Origin: Primorskyibacter sedentarius
GTDB lineage: Bacteria > Pseudomonadota > Alphaproteobacteria > Rhodobacterales > Rhodobacteraceae
Direction of reading: 5' to 3'
NCBI RefSeq assembly: GCF_004342065.1
Contig: NZ_SLZU01000004.1
Span: forward strand, 182,967 to 246,966
Length of the DNA stretch: 64,000 nucleotides
Shown: positions 8,739-17,970 of the stretch, piece by piece
Layout of the letters: each line of letters opens with the position of its first letter
How positions within the stretch are numbered: position 1 is the first letter of the stretch
Position numbers and translations under genes: made by a program
The notes under the pieces: model-generated
Databases searched by the model: none
What the model was told of the DNA's origin: nothing
The model's input: only the letters and a program-made list of their open reading frames with translations

Positions 8739-10712
8739 TTGGCAGACAAGATCGAGGGGACAGAGGCCTTGCGCTCTGTGCCCGCGCTTCTCAGACGCAA
8801 CGCCACGGCCTATGCGAATGCGCCGGCGTATCGCGAAAAGGAATACGGGATCTGGCAAAGCTGGACCTGGGCACAGACTGCCGACGAGGTCGAGGCGCTG
8901 GCACTGGGGTTGTTGAACCTGGGTGTGGCAGAGGGCGATTTTGTCGCCATCATCGGCCGGAACAGACCCTATCTTTACTGGTCTATTGTCGCGGCGCAGA
9001 TGGTGGGGGCCGTGCCGGTGCCGCTTTACCAGGACGCCAGCGCCGAAGAGATGGAGTTCGTGCTGGGGCATTGCGGTGCGCGTTTTGTCGTCGTGGCCGA
9101 CCAAGAACAGGTCGACAAGGTGATCGAGATTCAGGAGGGCCTGCATCAGTTCGAGCACATGATCTATCTCGACCCGCGGGGGCTGCGGAAATACGACCAC
9201 AGCCATTTGCATCAGTTCAGCCATGTGCAGGAGCAGGGCCGTGCCGCGCGGGACGAATATAGTGCAGAGCTGGCGCGCAGGCAGGCGGGCAAGGGCTATG
9301 ACGATACTTGCGTCATGCTTTACACCTCGGGCACGACAGGCAAGCCCAAGGGCGTGGTGCTGTCCAACCGCAATATCATTGAAACGGCTAAGAACTCGGC
9401 CGAGTTTGACCATCTGAGGGCAGATGACGAGGTGCTGGCCTATCTGCCGATGGCATGGGTCGGCGATTTCATCTTTTCCATCGGGCAGGCCTATTGGACG
9501 GGGTTCTGTGTGAACTGCCCCGAAAGCCCCGAGACGATGATGACGGATCTGCGAGAAATCGCGCCGAGCTATTATTTCGCGCCGCCGCGTGTCTTCGAAA
9601 CGCAGCTGACCAGCATCATGATCCGAATGGAGGATGCGGGCAGTATCAAGAAGAAGCTGTTTCACCATTTCATGGGCCATGCCCGCAAGGTCGGGCCCAG
9701 GATCCTTGACGGCGAACCTGTGGGGTTGCTGGATCGCCTGCATTACAAGCTGGGCGAGGCGTTGGTTTTCGGTCCTCTGAAGAACACGCTCGGGTTTTCG
9801 AAGGTCCGTGTGGGCTATACGGCGGGCGAGGCGATCGGGCCGGAGATTTTCGATTTCTACCGCTCTTTGGGCATCAACCTGAAACAGCTTTACGGTCAGA
9901 CCGAGGCGTCGGTCTTTATCACCCAACAGCCGGATGGTCAGGTGCGCTCTGACACTGTGGGCGTGCCGTCGCCGGGGGTGGAGATCCGCATCGCAGAGAG
10001 TGGCGAGGTCTTCTACCGCAGCCCGGGTGTGTTCGTGGAGTATTACAAGAACGCGGAGTCCACTGCTGACACCAAGGATGCCGAGGGCTGGGTGGCGACC
10101 GGCGACGCCGGGTTCATCGAAGAGAGCACGGGTCATCTGCGGATCATCGACCGGGCCAAGGATGTGGGCGCCATGGCGGATGGGGCGATGTTCGCGCCAA
10201 AATATGTTGAGAACAAGCTGAAGTTCTATCCCAACATCCTGGAGGCCGTGGTGTTTGGTGCGGGCCGAGACCGCTGCTGCGCCTTTATCAACATTGATCT
10301 GACGGCGGTGGGCAACTGGGCCGAGCGCAACAACATCGCTTATGCGTCTTATCAGGAGTTGGCAGGACATTCCCGTGTGCTGGACATGATCCAGGCGCAT
10401 ATCGAAGAGGTGAATGTGAGCGTGGCCCAGGACGAGATGCTGTCTGGCTGCCAGGTGCATCGGTTCCTTGTATTGCACAAGGAATTGGATGCGGATGATG
10501 GCGAGCTGACACGGACGCGCAAGGTGCGTCGCAAGATCATTGGCGAAAAGTTCGGTGATCTGGTCGAGGCTTTGTATGACGGGTCGGGCAGCATCTATAC
10601 CGAAACCGAAGTCACCTATGAGGATGGTCGCAAGGGCAAGATCACGGCAACGCTGGAGATCCGCGACGCGAAGGTCATGCCGGTGGCACCCAAGGCGATG
10701 GCTGCGGAATGA
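8739..10712 (+). CDS. AMP-forming acyl-CoA synthetase (long-chain type)
   Basis: Activates a carboxylic acid to its CoA thioester through an acyl-adenylate. The P-loop YTSGTTGKPKGVVLS is clear, followed by GQTEAS and the ATP-ribose site WVATGDAGFIEESTG, then RIIDRAKD before the mobile C-terminal domain. At 657 residues it fits the long FadD-like subfamily. GGGAGG lies 8 nt before TTG 8739, whereas ATG 8703 has no such site, so the TTG start was chosen. It is the first gene of the ligase/LIV-transporter run. Substrate is not readable; a fatty or aromatic acid is likely. Confidence 0.9.
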   Translation: MADKIEGTEALRSVPALLRRNATAYANAPAYREKEYGIWQSWTWAQTADEVEALALGLLNLGVAEGDFVAIIGRNRPYLYWSIVAAQMVGAVPVPLYQDASAEEMEFVLGHCGARFVVVADQEQVDKVIEIQEGLHQFEHMIYLDPRGLRKYDHSHLHQFSHVQEQGRAARDEYSAELARRQAGKGYDDTCVMLYTSGTTGKPKGVVLSNRNIIETAKNSAEFDHLRADDEVLAYLPMAWVGDFIFSIGQAYWTGFCVNCPESPETMMTDLREIAPSYYFAPPRVFETQLTSIMIRMEDAGSIKKKLFHHFMGHARKVGPRILDGEPVGLLDRLHYKLGEALVFGPLKNTLGFSKVRVGYTAGEAIGPEIFDFYRSLGINLKQLYGQTEASVFITQQPDGQVRSDTVGVPSPGVEIRIAESGEVFYRSPGVFVEYYKNAESTADTKDAEGWVATGDAGFIEESTGHLRIIDRAKDVGAMADGAMFAPKYVENKLKFYPNILEAVVFGAGRDRCCAFINIDLTAVGNWAERNNIAYASYQELAGHSRVLDMIQAHIEEVNVSVAQDEMLSGCQVHRFLVLHKELDADDGELTRTRKVRRKIIGEKFGDLVEALYDGSGSIYTETEVTYEDGRKGKITATLEIRDAKVMPVAPKAMAAE

Positions 10713-10800
10713 CGTGTGACGTGCGCCTGCGGCGACACCCCACCCGCCATCCCGTGCCTGGCGATTGCCGGAAGGTTTCAATCAACAAGGAAGTGGTAGG

Positions 10801-11613
10801 GTGAAAGACACCGAGGGATACGTCACTGCGGATGGGCGCCAGATCGGTGGTGTCTTGATGGAGATGAAGAACATCACGCTGAAATTCGGCGGGGTCGTGG
10901 CGATCAAGGACATCTCTTTTGACATTCGCGAGGGTGAGGTTCGGGCCATCATCGGGCCGAACGGCGCGGGCAAGTCGTCGATGCTGAACATCATTTCGGG
11001 GTTTTACACGCCGTCCGAGGGCGAGGTCTGGTATAAGGGTGCCAAGCGCCCGCCGATGAAACCTTTTGAGGTGGCCCGGCAGGGTGTGGCGCGGACGTTT
11101 CAGAACATTGCGCTCTTCGAGGGCATGACGGTACTGGACAACGTCATGACCGGGCGGTTGACCCACATGAACGCAGGCATAGCCTCTCAGGCGCTGTGGT
11201 GGGGCAAGGCGCGGGACGAAGAGATCGCCAACCGCGAGAAGGTTGAAGAGGTCATCGATTTTCTTGAAATCCAGAGCATTCGCAAGACCCCGGTGGGGCG
11301 GCTGCCCTACGGGCTGAAGAAGCGGGTGGAACTGGCGCGGGCGCTGGCGGCGGAGCCGTCGATCCTGCTGCTGGATGAACCGATGGCGGGGATGAATGTC
11401 GAAGAGAAAGAGGACATGAGCCGCTTTATTCTGGACGTGAACGACGAGTTCGGGACGACCATCGCGCTGATCGAGCATGACATGGGAGTGGTAATGGATA
11501 TTTCCGACCGTGTCGTTGTGATGGATTACGGCAAGAAGATCGGTGACGGCACGCCCGACGAGGTGCGCAGCAATCAGGACGTCATCGACGCCTATCTGGG
11601 GGTGCAGCATTGA
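10801..11613 (+). CDS. livG: LIV-type ABC transporter ATP-binding protein (LivG-like)
   Basis: One of two ATPases of the branched-chain-amino-acid-type importer encoded here. Walker A GPNGAGKSS, signature PYGLKKRVELARAL (LPYG in place of LSGG), Walker B ILLLDEPMAG, and the switch His in ALIEHDMGVVMD. GTG 10801, preceded by GGAAGTGGTAGG, gives a 270-residue protein with a short N-terminal extension; the conserved core starts at the second Met near 10858. It is 88 bp behind the ligase gene and separated from livH by a palindromic repeat. Confidence 0.92.
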   Translation: MKDTEGYVTADGRQIGGVLMEMKNITLKFGGVVAIKDISFDIREGEVRAIIGPNGAGKSSMLNIISGFYTPSEGEVWYKGAKRPPMKPFEVARQGVARTFQNIALFEGMTVLDNVMTGRLTHMNAGIASQALWWGKARDEEIANREKVEEVIDFLEIQSIRKTPVGRLPYGLKKRVELARALAAEPSILLLDEPMAGMNVEEKEDMSRFILDVNDEFGTTIALIEHDMGVVMDISDRVVVMDYGKKIGDGTPDEVRSNQDVIDAYLGVQH

Positions 11614-11632
11614 CACATTTTCATCAACCTGT

Positions 11633-11690
11633 CCCGGGCTTGACCCGGGACCTTTGGGCCAGGCGCAGAAGGCCCCGGGTCAAGCCCGGG
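11633..11690. repeat. REP-like inverted repeat between livG and livH
   Basis: CCCGGGCTTGACCCGGG at 11633-11649 and its exact reverse complement at 11674-11690, with a 24-bp loop. Pairing extends into the loop with one mismatch (ACCT against AGGC). No poly-T follows, so it is more likely a palindromic intergenic repeat or an mRNA-stabilising hairpin than a terminator. The core CCCGGGTCAAGCCCGGG resembles dispersed palindromes of alphaproteobacteria (from memory). Confidence 0.8.
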
Positions 11691-11707
11691 GCGGGGAGTG
11701 AACCACT

Positions 11708-12661
11708 ATGCTGAATGACATCTTCATCGCGCCCTTTGCAGATATGTTCGCGGCGCCGGATTTCCTGATGCAGGTGCTGTGGGAAGGGCTGGTATCTGGC
11801 ATTCTCTACGCGCTGATCGCACTGGGGTTCGTGCTGATCTACCGGTCGAGCCGGATCTTCAACTTCGCGCAGGGCATCATGGTGGTTTTTGCCGCGCTAA
11901 CGCTGGTCGGGCTGCATGCGATGGGCGTGCCTGCCTGGATATGCATCCTGCTGACGCTGGGGGTGATGTTTATCCTGGCGGTGGTGATCGAGCGGGTTGT
12001 TCTGCGACCCTTGGTGGGCCAGCCGGATATCATCCTCTTCATGGCGACAATCGGGATCACACTGTTCCTGATCGGGCTGGGCGAGATCATCTTTGGCGGC
12101 GAAAACAAGGTGATGATCACCGAAGAGCTGGGCATTCCCACGGATTCGGTGGTGCTTGAACCCTTCGGTGGGCTGCTGATCCTTGAGCAAAAGGACATCA
12201 CCGCGGTGATCGTGGCGGCCTTGCTGGTCATCGGCTTGCTGATCTTTCTCAACAAGACCCGCATGGGCCGGGCGATCCGGGCGTTGGGGGATGACCATCA
12301 GGCGGCGCTGTCGGTCGGGATTTCGCTTCAGACGATCTGGGTTCTGGTGTGGTTCATCGCAGGCATCATCGCTCTGGTCACGGGCATTGCCTGGGGCGCG
12401 CGGGCGGGTGTCAGCTTTGCGCTGGAGGTGATCGCCTACAAGGCGTTGCCGGTCCTGATGCTGGGCGGGCTGGAGTCCATAACTGGCGCGATCATCGGCG
12501 GCTTGATGATCGGGATGCTGGAGAAGCTGTTCGAGATCTACTGGGGCCAGCCGCTGCTGGGGGGGAACACCGAAACGTGGTTCGCTTTCGTGCTGGCGCT
12601 GATCGTGCTGCTTTTCCGCCCACAGGGTCTGTTTGGCGAACGTATAATCGAGAGGGTTTAG
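11708..12661 (+). CDS. livH: LIV-type ABC transporter permease (LivH-like)
   Basis: Integral membrane subunit of 317 residues with about eight hydrophobic helices. Family text: GLVSGILYALIALGFVLIYRSSRIFNFAQG at the start, and the cytoplasmic coupling segment MGRAIRALGDDHQAALSVGI before GLESITGAIIGGLMIGMLE. It pairs with the LivM-like permease at 13047; the small gene at 12735 sits between them. It would form the translocation path for the substrate delivered by the binding protein at 14177. Confidence 0.93.
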   Translation: MLNDIFIAPFADMFAAPDFLMQVLWEGLVSGILYALIALGFVLIYRSSRIFNFAQGIMVVFAALTLVGLHAMGVPAWICILLTLGVMFILAVVIERVVLRPLVGQPDIILFMATIGITLFLIGLGEIIFGGENKVMITEELGIPTDSVVLEPFGGLLILEQKDITAVIVAALLVIGLLIFLNKTRMGRAIRALGDDHQAALSVGISLQTIWVLVWFIAGIIALVTGIAWGARAGVSFALEVIAYKALPVLMLGGLESITGAIIGGLMIGMLEKLFEIYWGQPLLGGNTETWFAFVLALIVLLFRPQGLFGERIIERV

Positions 12662-12734
12662 CGATCGCCGGAGGCGCCTTCGGGGGCCTCTGGCGGAAAT
12701 GCTTTAACCCACGAAAGGTGAAGGTGGAATAGGT

Positions 12735-12980
12735 TTGGCAAAGCTGATTGCAACACTGAACGTGGTGGCCTGGGCGGGATTCTGGGCGTTTGGATACCTT
12801 GCGTTAACAGCCGATCCCGGTGCACCCGGGCATATGATCACGGCAGTTGTTCTGGCAGCGCTGGGCGCGGCACTGGGGTTCTGGGCGTATATGTGGCTGG
12901 TGCGCCATTCCGAGAGCACCGGTTACGCCAAACCCCCAAACAGGGCCGCACAGGGCCCTGACGAGGGTATGGCTGGATAG
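12735..12980 (+). CDS. Small membrane protein inside the LIV transporter operon
   Basis: 81 residues with two predicted membrane helices (about 6-24 and 34-56) and a polar C-terminal tail. TTG 12735 is preceded by GAAGGTGGAA, a plausible ribosome site, and gives MAKLIATLNVVAWAGF. No family was recognised. Its position between the two permease genes, in the same direction and with short gaps, suggests an accessory subunit, but nothing in the sequence shows the role. Confidence 0.65.
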   Translation: MAKLIATLNVVAWAGFWAFGYLALTADPGAPGHMITAVVLAALGAALGFWAYMWLVRHSESTGYAKPPNRAAQGPDEGMAG

Positions 12981-13046
12981 GCCCCGGCTGACGCAGGAAC
13001 GGATCAGGCACGACACATTTGCGCCGACTAGGAAAGAGACCGACGG

Positions 13047-14123
13047 ATGCTTTACAGAACGGCAGGACAATTCAAGACAAGCTACACTGCGGATCAGGCG
13101 CTGTTTCCGATTCGTCAGGATGCCTATCTGCTGGGCATCATCCTGATCTTCGCCTGGGTGGTGTTTCCGCTGACGGCTTCGGAATTCACCTTTCAGACGC
13201 TCCTGATCCCGATCCTGATCTATTCGCTGGCGGCAATGGGGCTGAACATCCTGACGGGCTATGCCGGGCAGCTTAGCCTTGGGACCGCGGCCTTCATGGG
13301 TGTGGGCGCCTATGCCTGCTACAAGATGGTCACGATCATGCCGTGGATGAACCCGGTCGTGGCGATCCTGTTGTCGGGGGTTTTCAGCGCAGGCGTTGGC
13401 GTGGCCTTTGGCATCCCAAGCCTGCGGATCAAGGGCTTCTACCTGGCGATTGCGACGCTTGCCGCGCAGTTCTTTCTGGTCTGGCTGTTCGAAAAATGGG
13501 CCTGGCTATACAATTACAACGCATCGGGGGCGATCCAGGTGCCGAACCTGCAGATGTTCGGGGTTTACATCGCCGGGCCACAGGCCGACAGCATGGTGCA
13601 ATATTTCGTCGTTCTGGGGATCGTGACGCTGCTGACGGTGCTATGCATCAACCTGACCCGTGGCAACCTTGGCCGGACGTGGAAGGCCACGCGCGACATG
13701 GACATCGCGGCAGAGCTGATCGGCATCAACCTGATGAAATCCAAGCTGACCGCCTTCATGGTGTCGTCCTATATCGTCGGGGTGGCCGGCGCGCTGTTCG
13801 TCTTCATGTGGCGCGGGGCGGCAGAGCCGAACCTTTTCGACATCCCCCTGAGCTTCCGTATCCTTTTCATTGCCATCATCGGGGGGCTGGGTTCCATCCT
13901 TGGCAACTACCTTGGCGCGATCCTGATCGTCGGGCTGCCGGTGGTTCTGAACACCCTGCCGCAAGCGTTAGGCATCCCTGTCTCATCCGCGATGGTCGAA
14001 CATCTGAACATCATGATCATCGGGTCGCTCATTATCTTTTTCCTGATCATCGAGCCACACGGTCTGGCACGGCTTTGGGCGCTGATCCGGGAAAAGCTGA
14101 TCATCTGGCCGTTCCCCTACTGA
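13047..14123 (+). CDS. livM: LIV-type ABC transporter permease (LivM-like)
   Basis: Second permease of the importer, 358 residues. About ten hydrophobic helices, with the LivM hallmarks MGLNILTGYAGQLSLG near the N-terminus and the coupling text TWKATRDMDIAAELIGINLMKSK, then FAIIGGLGSILGN-like text (IAIIGGLGSILGNYLGA). ATG 13047 follows AGGAAAGAG. A soluble stretch of about 30 residues precedes the first helix, somewhat longer than in E. coli LivM. Confidence 0.92.
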   Translation: MLYRTAGQFKTSYTADQALFPIRQDAYLLGIILIFAWVVFPLTASEFTFQTLLIPILIYSLAAMGLNILTGYAGQLSLGTAAFMGVGAYACYKMVTIMPWMNPVVAILLSGVFSAGVGVAFGIPSLRIKGFYLAIATLAAQFFLVWLFEKWAWLYNYNASGAIQVPNLQMFGVYIAGPQADSMVQYFVVLGIVTLLTVLCINLTRGNLGRTWKATRDMDIAAELIGINLMKSKLTAFMVSSYIVGVAGALFVFMWRGAAEPNLFDIPLSFRILFIAIIGGLGSILGNYLGAILIVGLPVVLNTLPQALGIPVSSAMVEHLNIMIIGSLIIFFLIIEPHGLARLWALIREKLIIWPFPY

Positions 14124-14176
14124 TCGGGACGGCCCAAGAAACCAAGACTTGAAGACATCCAATGGGAGGAAAACAA

Positions 14177-15469
14177 ATGAAACAATTCACAAGACTGGCG
14201 GCTGCCGCGGTGGTTGCCTCGCTTGGCGCCTCGGCCGCATTTGCCGAAGGTCTGTACGCGCCGAACCTCAGCTATCGGACTGGTCCCTTCGCGGCCACCG
14301 GCATTCCGCTGATGAACGGGCAGGCCGATTACATGTCCATGCTGAATGCGCGTGACGGGGGCATCGGCGGCGCAATCATCGACTTCGAGGAATGCGAGAC
14401 CGGCTATTCCACCGAAAAAGGCGTGGAGTGCTACGAGAAAACCAAGGGCAAGGCGATCGTGACCCAACCCTGGTCCACCGGCATCACGCTTCAGGTGCTG
14501 CCCAAGACCAACGTGGATGAAATCCCGATCCTGGCACCCGGCTACGGCTTCTCTCCGATGGCGGATGGCAAGGTTTTCCAGTGGGCGTTCAACACGCCGT
14601 CGGGCTATTGGGACGCGGCCGACATGATCCTGCAATATATCGAAGGGCAAGGATCGCTGGACGGCAAGAAGATCGCCTTCCTGCATCTGGACCACCCCTA
14701 CGGCAAAGAGCCGCTCCCCCTGCTGGAGGCGATGGCAGAACAAAAGGGCTTTGAGCTGGTACCGATCCCGGTTGGTCTGAAAGAGATGCAGAACCAGTCC
14801 GCGCAATGGCTGCAAATCCGTCGCGAGCGTCCCGATTACGTTGTGATGTGGGGATGGGGTGCGATGAATGCGGGCGCCATCACCGAAGCGGTGAAAACCA
14901 AGTTCCCGATGGAGAACATGCTGGGCGTCTGGTGGGCCGGGCATGATGCTGATCTGAAGATCGTGGGCGAGGACGGCAAGGGCTACAAATCGATCAGCTG
15001 GTCCTTCCCTAACCCGGATGCGCCCGTCATGGCCGACATCAAGAAGCATGTCGTTGATGCAGGGAACACCCAGTCCAACGAAGAGGAAATGTCCGGCGTG
15101 TTCTATTCGCGCGGGATCATCATCTCTGCAATCCTCGCCGAAGGCATCACTGCCGCACAGGCCGAATTCGGGACACCGCAGATCACCGCGTCGCAGCTGC
15201 GCTGGGGTCTGGAAAACATCAACATGACCGAAGAGCGTATCGCCGAGCTGGGTCTTGACGGCATGGTGCCGCCATTCGCGACATCCTGTTCCAACCACAC
15301 CGGGCATTCCGGCGGCTGGATGCTGGAATGGGACGGCGCGAAGTTCGTGAAGGTCTCTGACCACCTGTCGCCCAATGTCGACAACTATGCCGAGCTGATC
15401 GCCTCCAGCGCCGGGGAATATGCGGACGCAAACGCGCCGTGGCCGGTCAACGAAGACTGTGAGGGCTAA
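14177..15469 (+). CDS. LIV-type ABC transporter substrate-binding protein
   Basis: Periplasmic type I binding protein of 430 residues. The signal peptide (about 1-24, ending SAAFA) is clear. The mature protein has the two-lobe peripheral-binding fold; SSP-like text includes KIAFLHLDHPYGKEPLPLLE, which is the hinge-adjacent strand typical of acid- and amide-binding LIV proteins. ATG 14177 was chosen because GGGAGGA lies just before it; ATG 14162 overlaps that site. Two Cys pairs (near 68 and 77; C-terminal region) could form disulfides. Placement between ligase-linked genes argues against an ordinary amino acid ligand. Confidence 0.88.
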   Translation: MKQFTRLAAAAVVASLGASAAFAEGLYAPNLSYRTGPFAATGIPLMNGQADYMSMLNARDGGIGGAIIDFEECETGYSTEKGVECYEKTKGKAIVTQPWSTGITLQVLPKTNVDEIPILAPGYGFSPMADGKVFQWAFNTPSGYWDAADMILQYIEGQGSLDGKKIAFLHLDHPYGKEPLPLLEAMAEQKGFELVPIPVGLKEMQNQSAQWLQIRRERPDYVVMWGWGAMNAGAITEAVKTKFPMENMLGVWWAGHDADLKIVGEDGKGYKSISWSFPNPDAPVMADIKKHVVDAGNTQSNEEEMSGVFYSRGIIISAILAEGITAAQAEFGTPQITASQLRWGLENINMTEERIAELGLDGMVPPFATSCSNHTGHSGGWMLEWDGAKFVKVSDHLSPNVDNYAELIASSAGEYADANAPWPVNEDCEG

Positions 15470-15538
15470 GCGCCCCTGTCCCGGCGGCGGCGTGGCCCGC
15501 CGACGGGAACCACAAACGTATGGAAGAGAAAAAGACCC

Positions 15539-16363
15539 ATGCTGGACGCCGAAAACACGCAAGAGACGCTTCTTGAGGTCAACAATATCGAGGTGATCTA
15601 CAATCACGTGATCCTCGTTCTGAAAGGCGTGTCCCTGTCGGTACCGAAAGGGGGCATCACTGCCCTTCTGGGCGGGAATGGCGCGGGCAAGACAACGACG
15701 CTCAAGGCGATTTCCAACCTGCTGCATTCAGAACGCGGCGAGGTGACCAAGGGGTCGATCATCTACCGCGGAGAGAGCGTTCAGGACCGCGATCCGGCAG
15801 AGCTGGTCCGCAAGGGCGTCATCCAGGTGATGGAAGGCCGCCACTGTTTCGAACACCTGACGGTCGAGGAAAACCTGATGACCGGCGCCTATACCCGCCG
15901 CGATGGCAGGGCCGCGGTCGAGCAGGATCTGGAGATGGTCTACACCTATTTTCCGCGTCTCAAGGAGCGCCGCAAATCGCAGGCGGGCTATACCTCCGGC
16001 GGTGAGCAGCAGATGTGCGCCATCGGTCGCGCGCTGATGAGCAGGCCCGAGACGATCTTGCTGGACGAACCCTCGATGGGGTTGGCACCGCAGCTGGTCG
16101 AGCAGATTTTCGGCATCGTGAAATCGGTGAACGAGAACGAGGGCGTCAGCTTTCTTCTGGCCGAGCAGAACACCAACGTGGCGCTGCGCTTTGCCCATTA
16201 CGGGTACATTTTGGAAAGCGGTCGCGTGGTGATGGACGGCCCCGCAGCAGAGCTGCGCGAGAACCCGGACGTCAAGGAATTCTATCTGGGCATGTCCGAC
16301 GAAGGCCGCAAATCCTTCCGCGACGTCCGCAGCTACCGCCGCCGGAAACGGTGGCTGGCATGA
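15539..16363 (+). CDS. livF: LIV-type ABC transporter ATP-binding protein (LivF-like)
   Basis: Second ATPase of the importer, 274 residues. Walker A GGNGAGKTT, signature YTSGGEQQMCAIGRAL, Walker B ILLDEPSMGLAP, then the switch region LLAEQNTNVAL with Gln in place of the usual His. The C-terminal ~25 residues (SFRDVRSYRRRKRWLA) are a basic tail beyond the usual end of LivF. It is followed within 37 bp by the second ligase gene. Confidence 0.92.
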   Translation: MLDAENTQETLLEVNNIEVIYNHVILVLKGVSLSVPKGGITALLGGNGAGKTTTLKAISNLLHSERGEVTKGSIIYRGESVQDRDPAELVRKGVIQVMEGRHCFEHLTVEENLMTGAYTRRDGRAAVEQDLEMVYTYFPRLKERRKSQAGYTSGGEQQMCAIGRALMSRPETILLDEPSMGLAPQLVEQIFGIVKSVNENEGVSFLLAEQNTNVALRFAHYGYILESGRVVMDGPAAELRENPDVKEFYLGMSDEGRKSFRDVRSYRRRKRWLA

Positions 16364-16400
16364 GCCGGGTTTTCGGGCCGCATCGAGGATGAGGGACGCA

Positions 16401-17612
16401 ATGGGCTTTTTTGACGATCTGGAAACGCGGAGTGCCGACGCAAGGGCAAGCGCCATCGCCGACGCGCTGCCAAGGCAAATCGCCCGCGCGCAGGCTTTGC
16501 CAGGGTATGAAGATTTGCTGGGCGGGGTGGACGCGGCAAGCGTAACCTCCCTCGCTGATCTGGCGGCGCTGCCGGTGCTGCGCAAGGCGGCATTGGCGGA
16601 AAAGCAGCAGACGCGCGCGTTTGGCGGGCTGGCCGGACCGGTCAGCTCTTTCCACCATGTATTTCAGTCTCCCGGGCCGATCTACGAACCGGGCATGACC
16701 AGCCATGACTGGTGGCGCATGGGCCGCTTCCTGCATGCCTGCGGGATCGGCCAGGAGGATATCGTGCAGAACTGCTTTGGCTATCACCTGACGCCAGCGG
16801 GCATGATTTTTGAGAATGGCGCGCGCGCAGTGGGTGCGACTGTCCTGCCCGCCGGCACGGGCCAGACCGAGCTGCAGGCGGTTGCCGCGGCAGAGATCGG
16901 CTGCACCGCCTATGCCGGGACGCCCGATTACCTGAAGGTGATTCTGGAGAAGATGGACGAGATGGGCCTGCCAGTGGCCTTCACCCGCGCGGCTGTCGGT
17001 GGCGGTGCGCTGTTCCCGTCGCTGCGGTCCTATTACGCGGACAGGGGCATCACCTGCCTGCAATGCTATGCCACGGCGGATCTGGGCAACATCGCTTATG
17101 AAAGCCCTGCGCAAGAGGGTATGATCGTGGACGAAGGCGTGCTGGTCGAAATCGTGCGCCCCGGCACCGGTGATCCTGTCGCGCCGGGTGAGGTGGGCGA
17201 GGTCGTGGTCACGACGCTCAACCCCGATTATCCGCTGATCCGCTTTGCCACGGGCGATCTGTCGGCGGTCATGGACGGTGCCAGCCCGTGTGGCCGCACC
17301 AACACCCGCATCAAGGGCTGGATGGGCCGGGCCGATCAGACCACCAAGATCAAGGGCATGTTCGTGCGCCCAGAACAGGTTGCGGCGCTTGTTGCCAAAC
17401 ACGCCGAGATCAACCGCGCCCGCGTCATCGCCACCCGCGAAGGCGAGATGGACGTGATGACCGTGCAGCTGGAAAGCGATGCGCCCAATGCCGAGCATTA
17501 CGCGAAATCGGTGGCCGAAGTGCTGAAGCTGAAGGGCCAGATAGAGATTGTCGCGAAGGGGAGCCTTCCCAACGACGGCAAAGTGATCGACGACCAGCGG
17601 GTGTATGACTGA
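16401..17612 (+). CDS. Phenylacetate-CoA ligase family protein (AMP-binding)
   Basis: 403-residue ANL-family enzyme of the PaaK type. Seen: TCLQCYATADLGNIAYES (the adenine/acyl pocket region), YPLIRFATGDLSAV and CGRTNTRIKGWMGRADQTTKIKG before the C-terminal lid with the catalytic region GSLPNDGKVIDDQRVYD (Lys near the end). Likely activates an aryl or short acyl acid with CoA. ATG 16401 follows GAGGGA; ATG 16389 in the same frame lacks a spaced site. It ends the transporter run, so ligases bracket the transporter genes. Confidence 0.85.
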   Translation: MGFFDDLETRSADARASAIADALPRQIARAQALPGYEDLLGGVDAASVTSLADLAALPVLRKAALAEKQQTRAFGGLAGPVSSFHHVFQSPGPIYEPGMTSHDWWRMGRFLHACGIGQEDIVQNCFGYHLTPAGMIFENGARAVGATVLPAGTGQTELQAVAAAEIGCTAYAGTPDYLKVILEKMDEMGLPVAFTRAAVGGGALFPSLRSYYADRGITCLQCYATADLGNIAYESPAQEGMIVDEGVLVEIVRPGTGDPVAPGEVGEVVVTTLNPDYPLIRFATGDLSAVMDGASPCGRTNTRIKGWMGRADQTTKIKGMFVRPEQVAALVAKHAEINRARVIATREGEMDVMTVQLESDAPNAEHYAKSVAEVLKLKGQIEIVAKGSLPNDGKVIDDQRVYD

Positions 17613-17970
17613 GCTTTTCGGAGCTTGTGGAGGTGCCCAATTCTCATCCGCTGTGTGGGGGCCGCGTGTAATCGGAATGTCCGGCAGTCGCGTACTGATC
17701 GAATCAAATCCGCTTCGGGCGGAATGATGTCGTAGCGGCTGGCGTCCTCGGCGATTATTTCCCGTGCAAGATACTCAATTTACAACGCATCAGCCGCATC
17801 ACCGCGACCGGTTCAGGGGTAGAGAGGGCGAGAGCATGGCTGCGGGTGATTAGCGGGGGCGTAACAAAACCGTCGCTTGCTGTCCCGAATCAAACCGCAA
17901 ACACGAAAAAGGCCGCCCGATCAGGGGCGGCCTTTTCGCAAGTCCCCGCAAGGGGGGCGCAAAGCAATGT
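17613..17970. other. 358-bp intergenic stretch before rpmJ
   Basis: No coding frame that looks real. It contains a small GC hairpin (CCGCTTCGGGCGG near 17710-17722) that may end the ligase operon, though no T tract follows, and the rpmJ terminator at 17906-17935. Nothing else recognised. Confidence 0.5.
17906..17935 (-). terminator. Rho-independent terminator of rpmJ
   Basis: On the minus strand GGCCGCCCC-TGATC-GGGCGGCC is followed by TTTTTCG: an 8-bp GC stem, short loop and T tract, starting about 36 bp after the rpmJ stop. The plus strand also has a T run (CCTTTTCG), so it may work in both directions. Confidence 0.85.

Noticed and set aside
8655..10781. 708-residue open frame on the minus strand
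   Set aside because: It lies antisense to the acyl-CoA ligase, has no recognisable domain and is rich in His, Arg and Pro, as expected for the mirror frame of a GC-rich gene.
14117..15727. 536-residue open frame on the minus strand
   Set aside because: Antisense to the LIV binding protein, whose signal peptide, ribosome site and fold are clear.
16272..17498. 408-residue open frame on the minus strand
   Set aside because: Antisense to the PaaK-type ligase; no motifs.
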